Source of the DNA: Candidatus Contendobacter odensis Run_B_J11
GTDB lineage: Bacteria > Pseudomonadota > Gammaproteobacteria > Competibacterales > Competibacteraceae
Length of the DNA stretch: 64,000 nt
Reading direction: 5' to 3'
Assembly: GCF_000531125.1 (NCBI RefSeq)
Contig: NZ_CBTK010000295.1
Location: 1 to 64,000 of the forward strand
The position numbers and the translations under genes were made by a program. The notes beneath the pieces are model-generated. The model was not told the origin of the DNA and ran no database searches. It was given only the letters and a program-made list of their open reading frames with translations. Below are positions 28,134 to 36,791 of this stretch, piece by piece (the first letter of the stretch is position 1; each line of letters opens with the position of its first letter).

Positions 28134-28154
28134 GAATTTATTTTTTTAATTCAA

Positions 28155-29129
28155 TTAATTACACCCTACATCTACTCCAAAAACCCGCGCCCGTTCCAAC
28201 ACTCCCGCCGCCCAGCGCCGATGAGTGGCCGGCTCGCAGAAGGTCCTGCAGCGTTTGAATACCGCTGCGGCATCCGGCGCCAGCACCGCCGAGGCCATCT
28301 CATAGTCGTCGCGGCAAACCCGGTACAGCGCTTCGATGACTGGAATTTGCGCCGGATGAATCGCGGTCTTGCCGATCAAGCCATACTGCAAATCGGCTTC
28401 CACCTCACGCGCTAACACCTCCGGCATATCCAGACGCTCGAATACCGGGGCACTCAAACGATACCCCGCTGGATGAAAAATACACACCAGATCGGCGATA
28501 ACGCCCCGCAACGGCGTGTCATAAATCGTCGCGCCGCGCCCCCGACGGATGCCAAGCAAACCCAGTAGATCATTGCCACCAATTCGCAAACCAAGCACCT
28601 GCTCACTGAGTCCGCTGTCTTCCAACCGGTCACGCAGCAACTCCATCTTCCGGTGATCAAACACCTCAGCCGTTTCCAGGATCGGCAATAGATAGTGGCT
28701 GTGTCGGTCATCCCAGACCCGCAGCCAGTCGCTCAACGTATTCGGGCCAAACTTGGGCAGCGCAAAGCCGTGAATTCGCTCAATTCCTTCCATCCGCAAT
28801 AAGCGCCGCAAGACCGCTGGACTACGCGGGCGGATAAAACGCAGTAACGGTCCCGATTTCAACTCCGGTAACAGCGCCGCTAAATGAATGAGCGCCGCTT
28901 CTAAATCCCGTTCGTGGATTGCGTCCTCGGTGCAAAAAATCACCGACCGCAATTCCGGAAACTTCGAGCTGCTGGCAACAGCCGCCAAATCGGGACGACT
29001 GGCGGGCACATACAGCGATGCTCCCAAATGGATGGCTGACAGGGCCGGTTGAGACTCCTGACATTCGGCGGTGAGATTATCCAGATCACCATGCTGCAAA
29101 GCACGGAAATCAACAGGGATGACGCTCAT
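28155..29129 (-). CDS. HpcH/HpaI aldolase--citrate lyase beta-like protein of the ter operon
   Basis: The 324-residue protein belongs to the CitE/HpcH TIM-barrel superfamily. Segments that support this are SVIFCTEDAIHERDLEAAL near the N-terminus, GFALPKFGPNTLSDWL, VLGLRIGGNDLLGLLGIRRG and GKTAIHPAQIPVIEALYR, followed by MCEPATHRRW-like FCEPATHRRWAAGVLERARV. The superfamily cleaves or forms C-C bonds next to a carboxylate or CoA thioester with bound metal. The subgroup found in ter operons has no proven substrate; it was proposed to build part of a nucleoside-like metabolite. It is the last gene of the eight-gene operon, starting inside the previous stop (ATGA). The operon ends here at an AT-rich spacer of about 20 bases. 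Confidence 0.88.
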   Translation of the reverse strand: MSVIPVDFRALQHGDLDNLTAECQESQPALSAIHLGASLYVPASRPDLAAVASSSKFPELRSVIFCTEDAIHERDLEAALIHLAALLPELKSGPLLRFIRPRSPAVLRRLLRMEGIERIHGFALPKFGPNTLSDWLRVWDDRHSHYLLPILETAEVFDHRKMELLRDRLEDSGLSEQVLGLRIGGNDLLGLLGIRRGRGATIYDTPLRGVIADLVCIFHPAGYRLSAPVFERLDMPEVLAREVEADLQYGLIGKTAIHPAQIPVIEALYRVCRDDYEMASAVLAPDAAAVFKRCRTFCEPATHRRWAAGVLERARVFGVDVGCN

Positions 29130-30211
29130 GATAAATCCTTAATCAGGGCGGTAGCATGAATCGGCATGGTTGAATCGATAACGATAGGCACCTGCTTTTC
29201 CCTAGCCAGCAGCCGAAGATGTTCAACATCAGGATGATCCAGATCACGCAGCAGCAATAAATCGGGCAAACGGCGCAATAAAACCCGAGTCGCTTCGGCG
29301 ACACCCGGCTTGACGAAATTGCGGTCGCTAATCCGGTAATCGGCATGGATGCGCACCAGAAACTCCACCATGAGCCGCCGGCGATCCAATCGTGTACCGG
29401 GATCGTGGCGCACTTCAATCGGTTTAGCCCTGGCGAAATGCTCAGCAACCCGATCGAGAAACCAGTTGGAACGGTCATGCTGGACAAACTCCGGGTAAAA
29501 CACGCAACCGTGAAAATCCTCCGGGCCAATAGCCGCATTGAGAATCGAGCGGCTGGTCAAGCCAGAAACGGTGGCATTGAGAATGCCGCTGGGAATAGCG
29601 TAATCATCGTAAGTCGCAGCCACATCAGCGACACCGCCCATATCGGACACCACATACAGCGCCTCAGTCAGTTGCTCAGGCTGGCGGGCGTTCCAATGCC
29701 GTAGCGCTTGCCGCAACTCCTCAGTAATCACCCCTTTAGCAGTCCAACCGTCCACAAAGGCCAATCCTGCCGGTTCCCGCCCTTCCTGCCGCAACATAAA
29801 CGCCAGTGCATTCTCATCAATTCCCCGGTCGCGGATAATGGAAATCGAGTAATGGCGGGCATCCGCCCGACCCTGTTGCTGCAAAGCGCGAGTCAACAGC
29901 GCGCCAATCGGAGTCCCGGCGCGGGCCAGCGACACCACCGTAATTTGCCGGGGGCGCGTTGCCATCAGATGACAGGCCAGCGCCATAATCTCCGTCGCCA
30001 GTCGCCGGGCGTAACGGACGGTCAGCGCCTCGAACAGCTCCAGATAACGCAGGTCCGGTGCCCGCTCCGGCGCCAGCATCTCGCTGTAATGGCGCTGGCC
30101 GGACTGAATCAGGCGTTCCTTGGCCGCCACATCGACCGTCTCCATAGCCATCGGCTTGAGCAGAAACACGGTATCTTCGGGACGGTAGCTGCCGGAAAAT
30201 GGGGTCGTCAA
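29126..30211 (-). CDS. PRTase-fold/StiP-family protein with C-terminal PELOTA domain
   Basis: The 361-residue protein matches the StiP family (named as a cysteine protease in databases but with a phosphoribosyltransferase-like fold). The PRTase part (about 60-260) includes ITVVSLARAGTPIGALLTRA, SISIIRDRGIDENAL, LAFVDGWTAKGVITEEL and YVVSDMGGVADVAATYDDYA with SGILNATVSGLTSRS. The last 90 residues (from about GTRLDRRRLMVEFL) fit the PELOTA RNA-binding domain described in ter operons. The start is TTG at 30211, overlapping the HAD stop as TTGA, with GGAG about nine bases upstream. Predicted role: glycosyl-bond chemistry on a base, perhaps with RNA contact; this is not demonstrated. Protease activity is the name-based alternative, which the PRTase motifs argue against. 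Confidence 0.83.
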   Translation of the reverse strand: MTTPFSGSYRPEDTVFLLKPMAMETVDVAAKERLIQSGQRHYSEMLAPERAPDLRYLELFEALTVRYARRLATEIMALACHLMATRPRQITVVSLARAGTPIGALLTRALQQQGRADARHYSISIIRDRGIDENALAFMLRQEGREPAGLAFVDGWTAKGVITEELRQALRHWNARQPEQLTEALYVVSDMGGVADVAATYDDYAIPSGILNATVSGLTSRSILNAAIGPEDFHGCVFYPEFVQHDRSNWFLDRVAEHFARAKPIEVRHDPGTRLDRRRLMVEFLVRIHADYRISDRNFVKPGVAEATRVLLRRLPDLLLLRDLDHPDVEHLRLLAREKQVPIVIDSTMPIHATALIKDLS

Positions 30212-30945
30212 CGGGACCCGCTCCAGGTTTCAGTCTGAATCTGACTGTCCTTGGGCACCAGAGCGAAATCGCAGGCCCGCAAAAAGGGGATATCGGTGAG
30301 GCTGTCACCAGCACCAATCGTCACAATTGGCCCGTCCCGTTCCAGTTCCGCTACCACCCGGCGCACCGCATCCTGCTTTTGCGCACCCTTGACCGTGATC
30401 GCGAGATTGTTGCCGTTGCAGTGCAACGTCAATTCCGGCGGCAGTCCGACCTTTTGCAACTGCGCCCGCACCCGCACCAGCGCCACGCCCTCATCATTGG
30501 ACTTGACCGAGACATAGGTTAGCCATTCATCAACCGAATGGCTGCTCACCCGATAACCTCCCGCTGTGGCGTCAGTAGTCAAGCGGGCGGCGAGACTCCA
30601 CAACAGCGGTTGCGCCGCTACCAGCAACGGGCGCACCTGGGTATACCACCAGGTCGGCAGGAATCCGTTAGGCTGGCGGATGACCGCGCCGTGATGGGTG
30701 ATGCGCCAGGAGGTGAACGCAATATTCACCCGCGCCAGTGCATCATCGGTGCGGCCGGTTACCGGAATCACCGTACCCTGATCCAGCCAGAACGCCAGCA
30801 AGCGCTGCTGGGCGCGGGTCATAAATGACAGCGCCCGACCGGTGCGATCCATTGCTGCCGGTATGACCGCCTCACCGGGCGGACACTTGGGCGCGGTTTG
30901 CAGAATAGTGTCGTCGAGGTCGAGAAAAATCACGATGCGCGGCAT
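30208..30945 (-). CDS. HAD-superfamily phosphatase of the ter operon
   Basis: A 245-residue HAD hydrolase. Motif I is FLDLDDT (residues 7-13, nucleophile Asp and acid/base Asp), motif II is in PVTGRTDDAL, motif III is the Lys in AITVKGAQKQDAV and motif IV is GAGDSLTDIPFL. The cap region between about 85 and 195 resembles the C2B caps of sucrose-phosphate and trehalose-phosphate phosphatases, so a phosphorylated sugar or nucleotide is a reasonable substrate. It overlaps the upstream PRTase/TRSP gene by 16 bases and the downstream StiP-like gene by four. HAD phosphatases recur in ter biosynthetic operons, where they are proposed to dephosphorylate the product of the PRTases. Confidence 0.88.
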   Translation of the reverse strand: MPRIVIFLDLDDTILQTAPKCPPGEAVIPAAMDRTGRALSFMTRAQQRLLAFWLDQGTVIPVTGRTDDALARVNIAFTSWRITHHGAVIRQPNGFLPTWWYTQVRPLLVAAQPLLWSLAARLTTDATAGGYRVSSHSVDEWLTYVSVKSNDEGVALVRVRAQLQKVGLPPELTLHCNGNNLAITVKGAQKQDAVRRVVAELERDGPIVTIGAGDSLTDIPFLRACDFALVPKDSQIQTETWSGSR

Positions 30946-32075
30946 GATTCCTCCACCGCAACCGCCAGACCGCCCAGATCGTCCGCCAGGGAATGCGCAG
31001 CCAGCATGGCGGGATGTTCGTAAACGATCACCGGCAACCGGACCGGATCGAGGTTATAGAGATAGTTGGGAATGCCATCGCCGTAGTTGTCCAGAAATTC
31101 TCGCCGACAGGCAATGGCGTCGCCAACCAGAATCGGCGACCGGGTGGTGGACTGATAACGCACGTCGTAGCCTTGTTCTTCCAGCGCCAAGGCCATCCGA
31201 AAGGGCGTATAGGCATACTCGCCAGTGCCAATGATCGCCAACGGCTGATCCTTCCTCCCCCTCGCCCTGACACTCTCCCACTGGGAAAGAGAATTCGTGC
31301 GCCAACGTCCCGCAATTAAACCGGTGCGCGCTGAATCGGTCGCTATGTCATCGTGACTACGATTCGGATGACCTATCACCCATGGCAAAACCGGCGCTGG
31401 GAATCGCGGATCAGGCTCAAATTGGAAACTACCCTCGATCAACGCCGGGAACAGCAGCGGACGTTCCAGCAGCGCCGTCAATTGCTGCTGCTGCGTGACG
31501 CTCAGCCAGTGAGTGATACAGACCAGCGCGATCTGCTCGATGCCCGGATTCAGCCGCAAACAGGCGCGGGCCAATTCCGCCAAGGTGCGTCCGGTCGAGA
31601 TTTCATCATCCACCAGCACCAGGGTTCGTGCCGCCCGAAACAGCGGCTGCAACGCCGGATCGGGCAGATAGACCGCATGATCCGGGGCGTGGCTGTGGCA
31701 CTCGTCGAAACCGAACGCCAGCGGGCGCGACAACCGACAGCGGGTGGTTTGCAGATACAAAATATCGTCACGCCCGGTTTGCAGCGCGGCTTCCTCGGCC
31801 ACGCCGCGCCCCAACGCCGTCGCCGTTTCCGCCATCCCGATGACGAGCAGCGGCCCCGGCAAATGAGCCATTTTCTCAGCCAGGCGCCGGTGAACATCGC
31901 GCATCACCCGGGGCCGAACCGGCCAGTGCTTGCCCAACACCTTGCTGACAAACAGGTAGTGTCGCTTCGGATTCTGGCGGGTGGCGCCGGCCAGACAATC
32001 CTCCAGCGCCAGTTCCTCACGCCGGGTAGTGATCATCATCCGTCCGGCTTGAATCGGTAGGGTCAGACTTCGCAT
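30930..32075 (-). CDS. Phosphoribosyltransferase with TRSP domain, carrying a repeat insertion
   Basis: The 381-residue protein has an N-terminal PRTase domain with the PRPP loop LVLVDDEISTGRT (about 153-164) and LLVIGMAETATALG, then a C-terminal TRSP domain (about 278-375; LAIIGTGEYAYTPFRMALAL, LDNYGDGIPNYLYNLDP, VYEHPAML). Residues about 261-276 (NSLSQWESVRARGRKD) are the translation of a palindromic intergenic repeat inserted in frame exactly at the domain junction. ATG 32075 has GGAG five bases upstream and begins 10 bases after the glycosyltransferase stop. In ter operons this PRTase is proposed to attach or remove ribose-phosphate from a base; the substrate is unknown. Confidence 0.87.
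   Translation of the reverse strand: MRSLTLPIQAGRMMITTRREELALEDCLAGATRQNPKRHYLFVSKVLGKHWPVRPRVMRDVHRRLAEKMAHLPGPLLVIGMAETATALGRGVAEEAALQTGRDDILYLQTTRCRLSRPLAFGFDECHSHAPDHAVYLPDPALQPLFRAARTLVLVDDEISTGRTLAELARACLRLNPGIEQIALVCITHWLSVTQQQQLTALLERPLLFPALIEGSFQFEPDPRFPAPVLPWVIGHPNRSHDDIATDSARTGLIAGRWRTNSLSQWESVRARGRKDQPLAIIGTGEYAYTPFRMALALEEQGYDVRYQSTTRSPILVGDAIACRREFLDNYGDGIPNYLYNLDPVRLPVIVYEHPAMLAAHSLADDLGGLAVAVEESCRAS
31256..31297. repeat. Palindromic repeat inserted in frame inside the PRTase/TRSP gene
   Basis: CCTCCCCCTCGCCCTGACAC followed by TCTCCCACTGGGAAAGAGAA is a typical dispersed GC-rich repeat whose translation gives LSQWERVR-like peptides. The same kind of element, in the form CCCCTCTCCCC...GGGCGAGGGG, occurs at 36792-36817. 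Its position between the two domains of the host protein, with the frame kept, suggests insertion tolerated in a flexible linker. Confidence 0.7.
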
Positions 32076-32085
32076 GGCCGCTCCG

Positions 32086-33081
32086 TCACAGACTCAGATC
32101 GTTGAGGATAGCGCGGACTCGATGACCATAGGTGTGTTCGGCCAACACTCGCCGGCGACCGGCCTCGGCCACGCTCGTCGCAACCGCCGGATCCCGGCGC
32201 AACCGCGCCACCAGCGCGTTGAGTTCATTGGTATCCCGATACACCAGAATTTCCCGGCCCGGCTCGAAACAGCGCGGTAAGTCGGGCAGATCATCGTTCA
32301 ATACCAGTGCGCCGCAGGCCAGCGGCTCAAAACTGCGCTGATTCAAACCGTGTTCTACATTAGCTTCGTTACGGATGTTCAATACTGCCCGATGACGTTG
32401 ATAGAGTCGGATGAGCGCGTTGCGGCTGATTTTTCGATTCTGCACCCGATGAATTCCGTCGCGCGCCAGCCCGCTCCAGTCGGTGCCAATGACGAGAGCA
32501 GGCGCATCCAGAGCGCGCACTACCGCTTCACGAAACAGGGTGCGGCTGGCAACAAACAGCAGTTCAGGATGACGCGCAGCAGTGCCGGGTGCGAACAACT
32601 CCGGGTCTACCGCCAGCGGCAAATAATGACCCGTCGTGGTGAAACCAGCGGCTTCAGCGTCATGGAAAAAGCGGGTATCGGTGAAATAGAGCCGGTCGCA
32701 ACTATTGGCCCGCTCGCGGCAGTCCAGCGGAAACCGGTCACCCACCAGACCGGCAATCAGTGGGCGCCGGGCCAGTGCGTACAGCATCCGGTAATAAGCC
32801 GGCGGTACCCCAAACACGCCAGCCACCAGCACCAGATCGGGACGAAACCACGCCAGCATCCGCTCGAAGCGGGCCAGCATCCAATCAGCGCTGGCCGAGT
32901 CGCGCCCCTGCCACTTGACCCGCAGCCGCGAACCAAGGCTATCGCCGTTGATAGCAAAAACCTGGGTGGCATGGCCCAGCCGGATGCAAGCGCGATGCAG
33001 GTTTTCCAGCCATAACACCAGACTGCCGCGCTTGCCGAGTAACAGAATCCGGGCGGGTCTCCGGGCCGTCGCTGTTATCAC
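32086..33081 (-). CDS. GT-B glycosyltransferase of the ter operon
   Basis: A 331-residue protein with a two-domain GT-B layout. N-terminal part: ARILLLGKRGSLVLWLENLH, LVLVAGVFGVPPAYYRML. C-terminal part: ALDAPALVIGTDWSGLA, ALIRLYQRHRAVLNIRNEAN, then NQRSFEPLACGALVLNDDLP and GREILVYRDTNEL, which match the glycosyl transferase group 1 C-terminal donor-binding region (Glu in FEPLACG). The start is GTG at 33081 in a GTGA overlap with the ATP-grasp stop; the open frame continues upstream but only through the antisense of that gene. Donor and acceptor are unknown. Some ter operons carry such an enzyme next to the ATP-grasp and PRTase genes. Confidence 0.83.
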   Translation of the reverse strand: MITATARRPARILLLGKRGSLVLWLENLHRACIRLGHATQVFAINGDSLGSRLRVKWQGRDSASADWMLARFERMLAWFRPDLVLVAGVFGVPPAYYRMLYALARRPLIAGLVGDRFPLDCRERANSCDRLYFTDTRFFHDAEAAGFTTTGHYLPLAVDPELFAPGTAARHPELLFVASRTLFREAVVRALDAPALVIGTDWSGLARDGIHRVQNRKISRNALIRLYQRHRAVLNIRNEANVEHGLNQRSFEPLACGALVLNDDLPDLPRCFEPGREILVYRDTNELNALVARLRRDPAVATSVAEAGRRRVLAEHTYGHRVRAILNDLSL

Positions 33082-34139
33082 ACCACCACCGCCCGCTCGA
33101 TTTTCGCCACCCGCACGCCGGCGCTCGGCCACGGAATAGCGGCCTCCTCCACCGTACCGACGAGTAATCGCAGGAGCCAATACGGCAGATTCAACCCCGC
33201 CTGACAGGCCATATCCATCCCACCCGACATGCGCGGATTCACTTCCAGAAAGCATTGCTCGCGCCGGCCATCGGGATGCAATCGCTCGCGGGTTTGCACA
33301 TTGACCAATCCATGAAGGCTCAATGCGGCAATAGCATGGCGGGCGATCTCCCGTCCTTCCGGGTCGTCCTCAATCAGTTGCCAGCGGCCATGCGCGTTCG
33401 CCGGCTTGCGCCGAACCACCGCACGCACCAACCGCCCTTGATGCGCCAGGCAATCGATGGAGCGCTCATCGCCGGCCAGATATTCCATCGCCAGAAACGG
33501 ACGCTGGCCGGCGGCGGCAACCAGCAGATCCGCAAACTCGGCGCTGCCCAAGGTGTAGCAATCGTTGGCTAAAAACCGGTCGAGTGGGCGCTTGCGGTCA
33601 TCAATCCGGCGGAACCCAAGGCCATAGATGGAACGAACTGGCTTGACGCAGACCTGCCGCGTGCCGTTGTCGCCCAGAATCGCTAAGGCGGCGTTGAAGT
33701 CGGCGGCAGTGGTGACCGGCAGGGTTTGGGGCAGCGCTACTCCAGTGGCGGCCAGTCGAGCATTGGCGCGGGCTTTATCCTGCACCGCATCCAGCGTATC
33801 GGTATCGGGGCACGGCAAGATAAGTTGAACCCCGGCCGCCGCAAACCGGGACTGCTGGTTCAGCAACAGCGACCAGCGGCTTTGCGGCCAGACCCAGGCG
33901 AAATCCCGTTCCTGGCACAACGCCAGCAGCCACTCGATATAGGCGCCCGGTTCCGGATCATCCGGTTCGAGAACAAAGGAATCGGCCACCCGGCGCAGCG
34001 GGGTATATTCGGTGGCGTAGGCCGCGCCCAAATGAAACTCATCCGGCGCCATCACCCCATGAATCAGATCAATGGCATCACGGACGTTGGACAGGCCCCG
34101 AGTCAGCAGTAAGCGGGTCGTCAAAGCCGACCGAACCAC
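33078..34139 (-). CDS. ATP-grasp ligase of the ter operon
   Basis: A 353-residue ATP-grasp protein. The pre-ATP-grasp part (1-105) includes LLLTRGLSNVRDAIDLIHGV and WVWPQSRWSLLLNQQ. The ATP-grasp fold shows QVCVKPVRSIYGLGFRRID with the ATP-binding Lys, FLAMEYLAGDERSIDCLAHQ with the hinge Glu, and FLEVNPRMSGGMDMACQAG with the metal-binding Glu and Asn. Such ligases join a carboxylate to an amine or thiol via an acyl-phosphate. The start is taken as GTG at 34139, sharing one base with the TAG of the preceding gene (TAGTG), with GGGAG about nine bases upstream. It is proposed to add an amino acid or similar group to the ter-linked metabolite; this is unproved. Confidence 0.85.
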   Translation of the reverse strand: MVRSALTTRLLLTRGLSNVRDAIDLIHGVMAPDEFHLGAAYATEYTPLRRVADSFVLEPDDPEPGAYIEWLLALCQERDFAWVWPQSRWSLLLNQQSRFAAAGVQLILPCPDTDTLDAVQDKARANARLAATGVALPQTLPVTTAADFNAALAILGDNGTRQVCVKPVRSIYGLGFRRIDDRKRPLDRFLANDCYTLGSAEFADLLVAAAGQRPFLAMEYLAGDERSIDCLAHQGRLVRAVVRRKPANAHGRWQLIEDDPEGREIARHAIAALSLHGLVNVQTRERLHPDGRREQCFLEVNPRMSGGMDMACQAGLNLPYWLLRLLVGTVEEAAIPWPSAGVRVAKIERAVVV

Positions 34140-34843
34140 TAAGCGCGGCTCCCGCCGATTCCGGCACCGATCCAACTCTTGAAGGCATTGCGGTTGCGGG
34201 AACTAATCACCACCTTGCCTTGCCCGGAAAAGCGCAGGACGATGCCTTCGCCACTGGTCGCGCTATTGATCAGACGACCGAGCAGCCCACTACTCTGATT
34301 GGGCACCGAAATCTGGTAGTGCAAACGGCTGTCCCACGCCACTACATGGGCGTTATCAATCACCATATCCCGGCCGGGCACGACCTCCAGAATGAAGTTG
34401 GAGCCAAAGCCGGATACCACCAACTTGCCTTGACCGGTCGCCTCGCCGACAAAAAAACCGCCGGTCTGCGCGAAAAGGGCATTACCGATGTTTTGCGCAC
34501 GGGCGCGAAGATCCACCCCGCTTTCGGCGGCCAAAAATGCGCCATCGCTAATGAGGTAGCTGGTCACCCCGACCTCCAACACCTGCATCGCTCCCGGCAG
34601 CATCGGCGACAGCAGACAATCCCCGTCGCCCCGAACCGCTTCGATATGCTGCTGAAAAAAAGACTCGCCGTTGGCGAAGCGGCGCATCAGCGCACTCATC
34701 AACCCCCCGGTCATCCGCCCGGACAAATCGAGGGTGTCTTCCATCATCACCATGGCATCGGATTCACAATAAATCCGTTCGCCCTTGCGTAAGGAGACAT
34801 GCAGAAAGGGATCAACATCACCCGTGATTGTGAACGCCGTCAT
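34139..34843 (-). CDS. AIM24/TIGR00266-family protein
   Basis: The 234-residue protein belongs to the AIM24 family, a beta-rich trimeric fold. Typical parts are the N-terminal FLHVSLRKGERIYCESDAMV, GESFFQQHIEA, the Gly-rich middle LFAQTGGFFVGEATGQGKLV, GSNFILEVVPGRDMVIDNAH and the C-terminal SGEGIVLRFSGQGKVVISSR. No enzymatic activity is established for the family; a mitochondrial homologue affects inner-membrane organisation. It is a frequent partner of TerD genes. It lies 77 bases after terD and shares one base with the ATP-grasp start. An oddity is the absence of the N-terminal extension seen in some homologues. Confidence 0.9.
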   Translation of the reverse strand: MTAFTITGDVDPFLHVSLRKGERIYCESDAMVMMEDTLDLSGRMTGGLMSALMRRFANGESFFQQHIEAVRGDGDCLLSPMLPGAMQVLEVGVTSYLISDGAFLAAESGVDLRARAQNIGNALFAQTGGFFVGEATGQGKLVVSGFGSNFILEVVPGRDMVIDNAHVVAWDSRLHYQISVPNQSSGLLGRLINSATSGEGIVLRFSGQGKVVISSRNRNAFKSWIGAGIGGSRA

Positions 34844-34920
34844 GGTCGTCTCTCAGCGTGATTTCGCGGCTCGTCGGTCAAAGCTGAGGGCAGGAAGCGC
34901 GAAACTCCCCGCCCGCAGCC

Positions 34921-35496
34921 TCAAACCTTCACGCCATGCGCCCGCGCCAGCGGCCCCAGACCGCCGGCAAAGCCTTGTCCAACCGCCTTGAACTTCCAGT
35001 CGGCTCCGTTGCGGTAGACCTCGCCAAAGATCATCGCGGTTTCGGTAGACGCATCTTCACTCAGGTCATAGCGGGCGATCTCCTGGCTATTATCTTCATT
35101 AACAATACGGATGAACGCCTGACTGACTTGGCCGAAGTTCTGGCGACGCGCTTCGGCCTCGTGGATCGTCACCGCGACCACAATTTTGGCGATCTCCTCC
35201 GGCACCAGCGCCAAGCTCACCCGAATAATTTCATCGTCACCCTCGCCAGCGCCGGTGAGATTGTCACCACCATGCTCAACCGCGCCACTGGCACCTTTAG
35301 CGTTGTTATAAAACACAAAATCACTATCGTCCCGCACCTTGCCATCGCTCTTGACCAGAAACGCGCTGGCATCCAAATCGAACGCTGCGCCATCGGTGGC
35401 GCGGGTATCCCAGCCTAATCCGACCTTAATCTTGGCCAGGCCCGGCGCTTCCTTGCTCAGATTGACGTTGCCGCCTTTTTGCAGACTGATTGCCAT
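34921..35496 (-). CDS. terD: TerD-family calcium-binding stress protein
   Basis: The 191-residue protein is a full-length TerD domain (E. coli TerD 192). Motifs in order are [25 protein letters not shown] (25-30), DLDASAFLV (40-48), [10 protein letters not shown] (56-65), [15 protein letters not shown] (77-90) with the calcium-binding acidic loop, [18 protein letters not shown] and the C-terminal [23 protein letters not shown] 35496 has GAGGG seven bases upstream. It is the first gene of the operon and has no terZ, terA, terB or terC neighbour, so this is the biosynthetic ter arrangement rather than the plasmid tellurite-resistance locus. TerD is thought to sense calcium or act at the membrane in stress and phage responses. 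Confidence 0.95.
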   Translation of the reverse strand: MAISLQKGGNVNLSKEAPGLAKIKVGLGWDTRATDGAAFDLDASAFLVKSDGKVRDDSDFVFYNNAKGASGAVEHGGDNLTGAGEGDDEIIRVSLALVPEEIAKIVVAVTIHEAEARRQNFGQVSQAFIRIVNEDNSQEIARYDLSEDASTETAMIFGEVYRNGADWKFKAVGQGFAGGLGPLARAHGVKV

Positions 35497-35749
35497 GATG
35501 TAGCCCTCTCTATCCACGGTTGATCTTAAAAGCTCTTTGATTTTACCACGGGGAACACCCTGCAAGGTCACAGGCAGACCCAGTGGCTGTCGTCCAGACC
35601 GGTGGGTGAGCCATGCCGCCAATCCCTGATCGCTTCGATCCACCCCAGTATCATTCGGATTCAGCACGCTTCTACTATATTTTTTTAGCCCTGTCCGGTT
35701 AATACTAAAAAAGCAGCCGCTTCATCCACTCATCCCCAGGAGATACCGC

Positions 35750-36772
35750 ATGATTCCGATCAAAACCCTCACTACCGCTGCTACGGTACTGCTACTCACC
35801 ACCACCGGCATGGTTCAAGCCGGCGTCACTTTGGACGGTATCAAGAAAAACGGCTTCATTAAATGCGGGGTCAGCGATGGCCTGCCCGGTTTCTCCTACG
35901 CCGATGAAAAAGGCAACTACAACGGCATTGATGTGGATGTCTGCCGCGCTGTCGCCGCAGCAGTGTTCGGCGACGCCACCAAAGTCAAGTTCACCCCGCT
36001 GACGGCCAAAGAACGTCTCACTGCCCTGCAATCCGGCGAAATTGACGTGCTGTCGCGCAACACCACCTGGACTTCCAGCCGCGACTCCGCCCAAGGGATG
36101 AACTTTACCGGCATCACCTACTATGATGGTCAGGGCTTTCTGGTGAACAAGAAACTGGGGGTCAAAAACGCCAAGGGGCTGGATGGCGCCACCGTCTGCG
36201 TCCAAGCTGGCACCACCACCGAGTTGAATCTGAGCGACTACTTCCGCGCCAACAAGATGAAATACACCCCAATCAGCTACGACAAATCGGACGAAAGCGC
36301 CAAGTCGCTGGAAGCGGGCCGCTGCGATGTGCTGACCTCCGACCAGTCGCAGCTTTATGCCCAGCGGATCAAGCTGGCCAAGCCGGATGACTACATCGTG
36401 CTGCCGGACGTAATCTCCAAGGAACCGCTGGGGCCGGTGGTCCGTCACGGTGACGACGACTGGTTCGATATTGTCAAATGGACGCTTTTTGTCATGGTCA
36501 ATGCCGAAGAGCTGGGGATCACCTCCAAAAATGTCGAGGAGATGAAGAAATCCACCAATCCTGATGTGAAGCGACTGCTCGGTGTCGAGGGCGATAAAGG
36601 CAAGGATTTTGGTCTGGCGAATGACTGGATGGCGGTAGTGATTAAGCAGGTCGGCAACTACGGCGAGATTTTCGAGCGCAATGTCGGCAAGGGCAGCTCG
36701 CTCAAGATCGAGCGCGGCCTGAACGCGCTGTGGAATCAAGGGGGTCTGCAATACGCGCCGCCGATGCGCTGA
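35750..36772 (+). CDS. aapJ: General L-amino acid ABC transporter, periplasmic binding protein
   Basis: The 340-residue protein has a signal peptide (about residues 1-24, cut after MVQA) and the family 3 solute-binding fold. Segments such as GFIKCGVSDGLPGFSYADEKG, GIDVDVCRAVAAAVFGD, LQSGEIDVLSRNTTWTSSRD, GATVCVQAGTTTELNLSDYF and EPLGPVVRHGDDDWFDIVKW are typical of AapJ/BztA, which bind a broad range of L-amino acids. ATG 35750 follows CAGGAG about seven bases upstream. It starts the aapJQMP operon, divergent from terD across 253 bases. A GC-rich hairpin between aapJ and aapQ may set the high ratio of binding protein to permease. Confidence 0.95.
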   Translation: MIPIKTLTTAATVLLLTTTGMVQAGVTLDGIKKNGFIKCGVSDGLPGFSYADEKGNYNGIDVDVCRAVAAAVFGDATKVKFTPLTAKERLTALQSGEIDVLSRNTTWTSSRDSAQGMNFTGITYYDGQGFLVNKKLGVKNAKGLDGATVCVQAGTTTELNLSDYFRANKMKYTPISYDKSDESAKSLEAGRCDVLTSDQSQLYAQRIKLAKPDDYIVLPDVISKEPLGPVVRHGDDDWFDIVKWTLFVMVNAEELGITSKNVEEMKKSTNPDVKRLLGVEGDKGKDFGLANDWMAVVIKQVGNYGEIFERNVGKGSSLKIERGLNALWNQGGLQYAPPMR

Positions 36773-36791
36773 GCGCGGCAATCACCCTCAA

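Noticed and set aside
33082-33255. N-terminal extension of the ter glycosyltransferase
   Set aside because: These codons are antisense-like Gly/Arg-rich sequence overlapping the ATP-grasp gene; the GTG in the GTGA overlap at 33081 is the natural start.
35792-36781. Long open frame (329 codons) opposite aapJ
   Set aside because: Shadow of aapJ; low-complexity composition, no recognisable motif, and aapJ is unmistakable.
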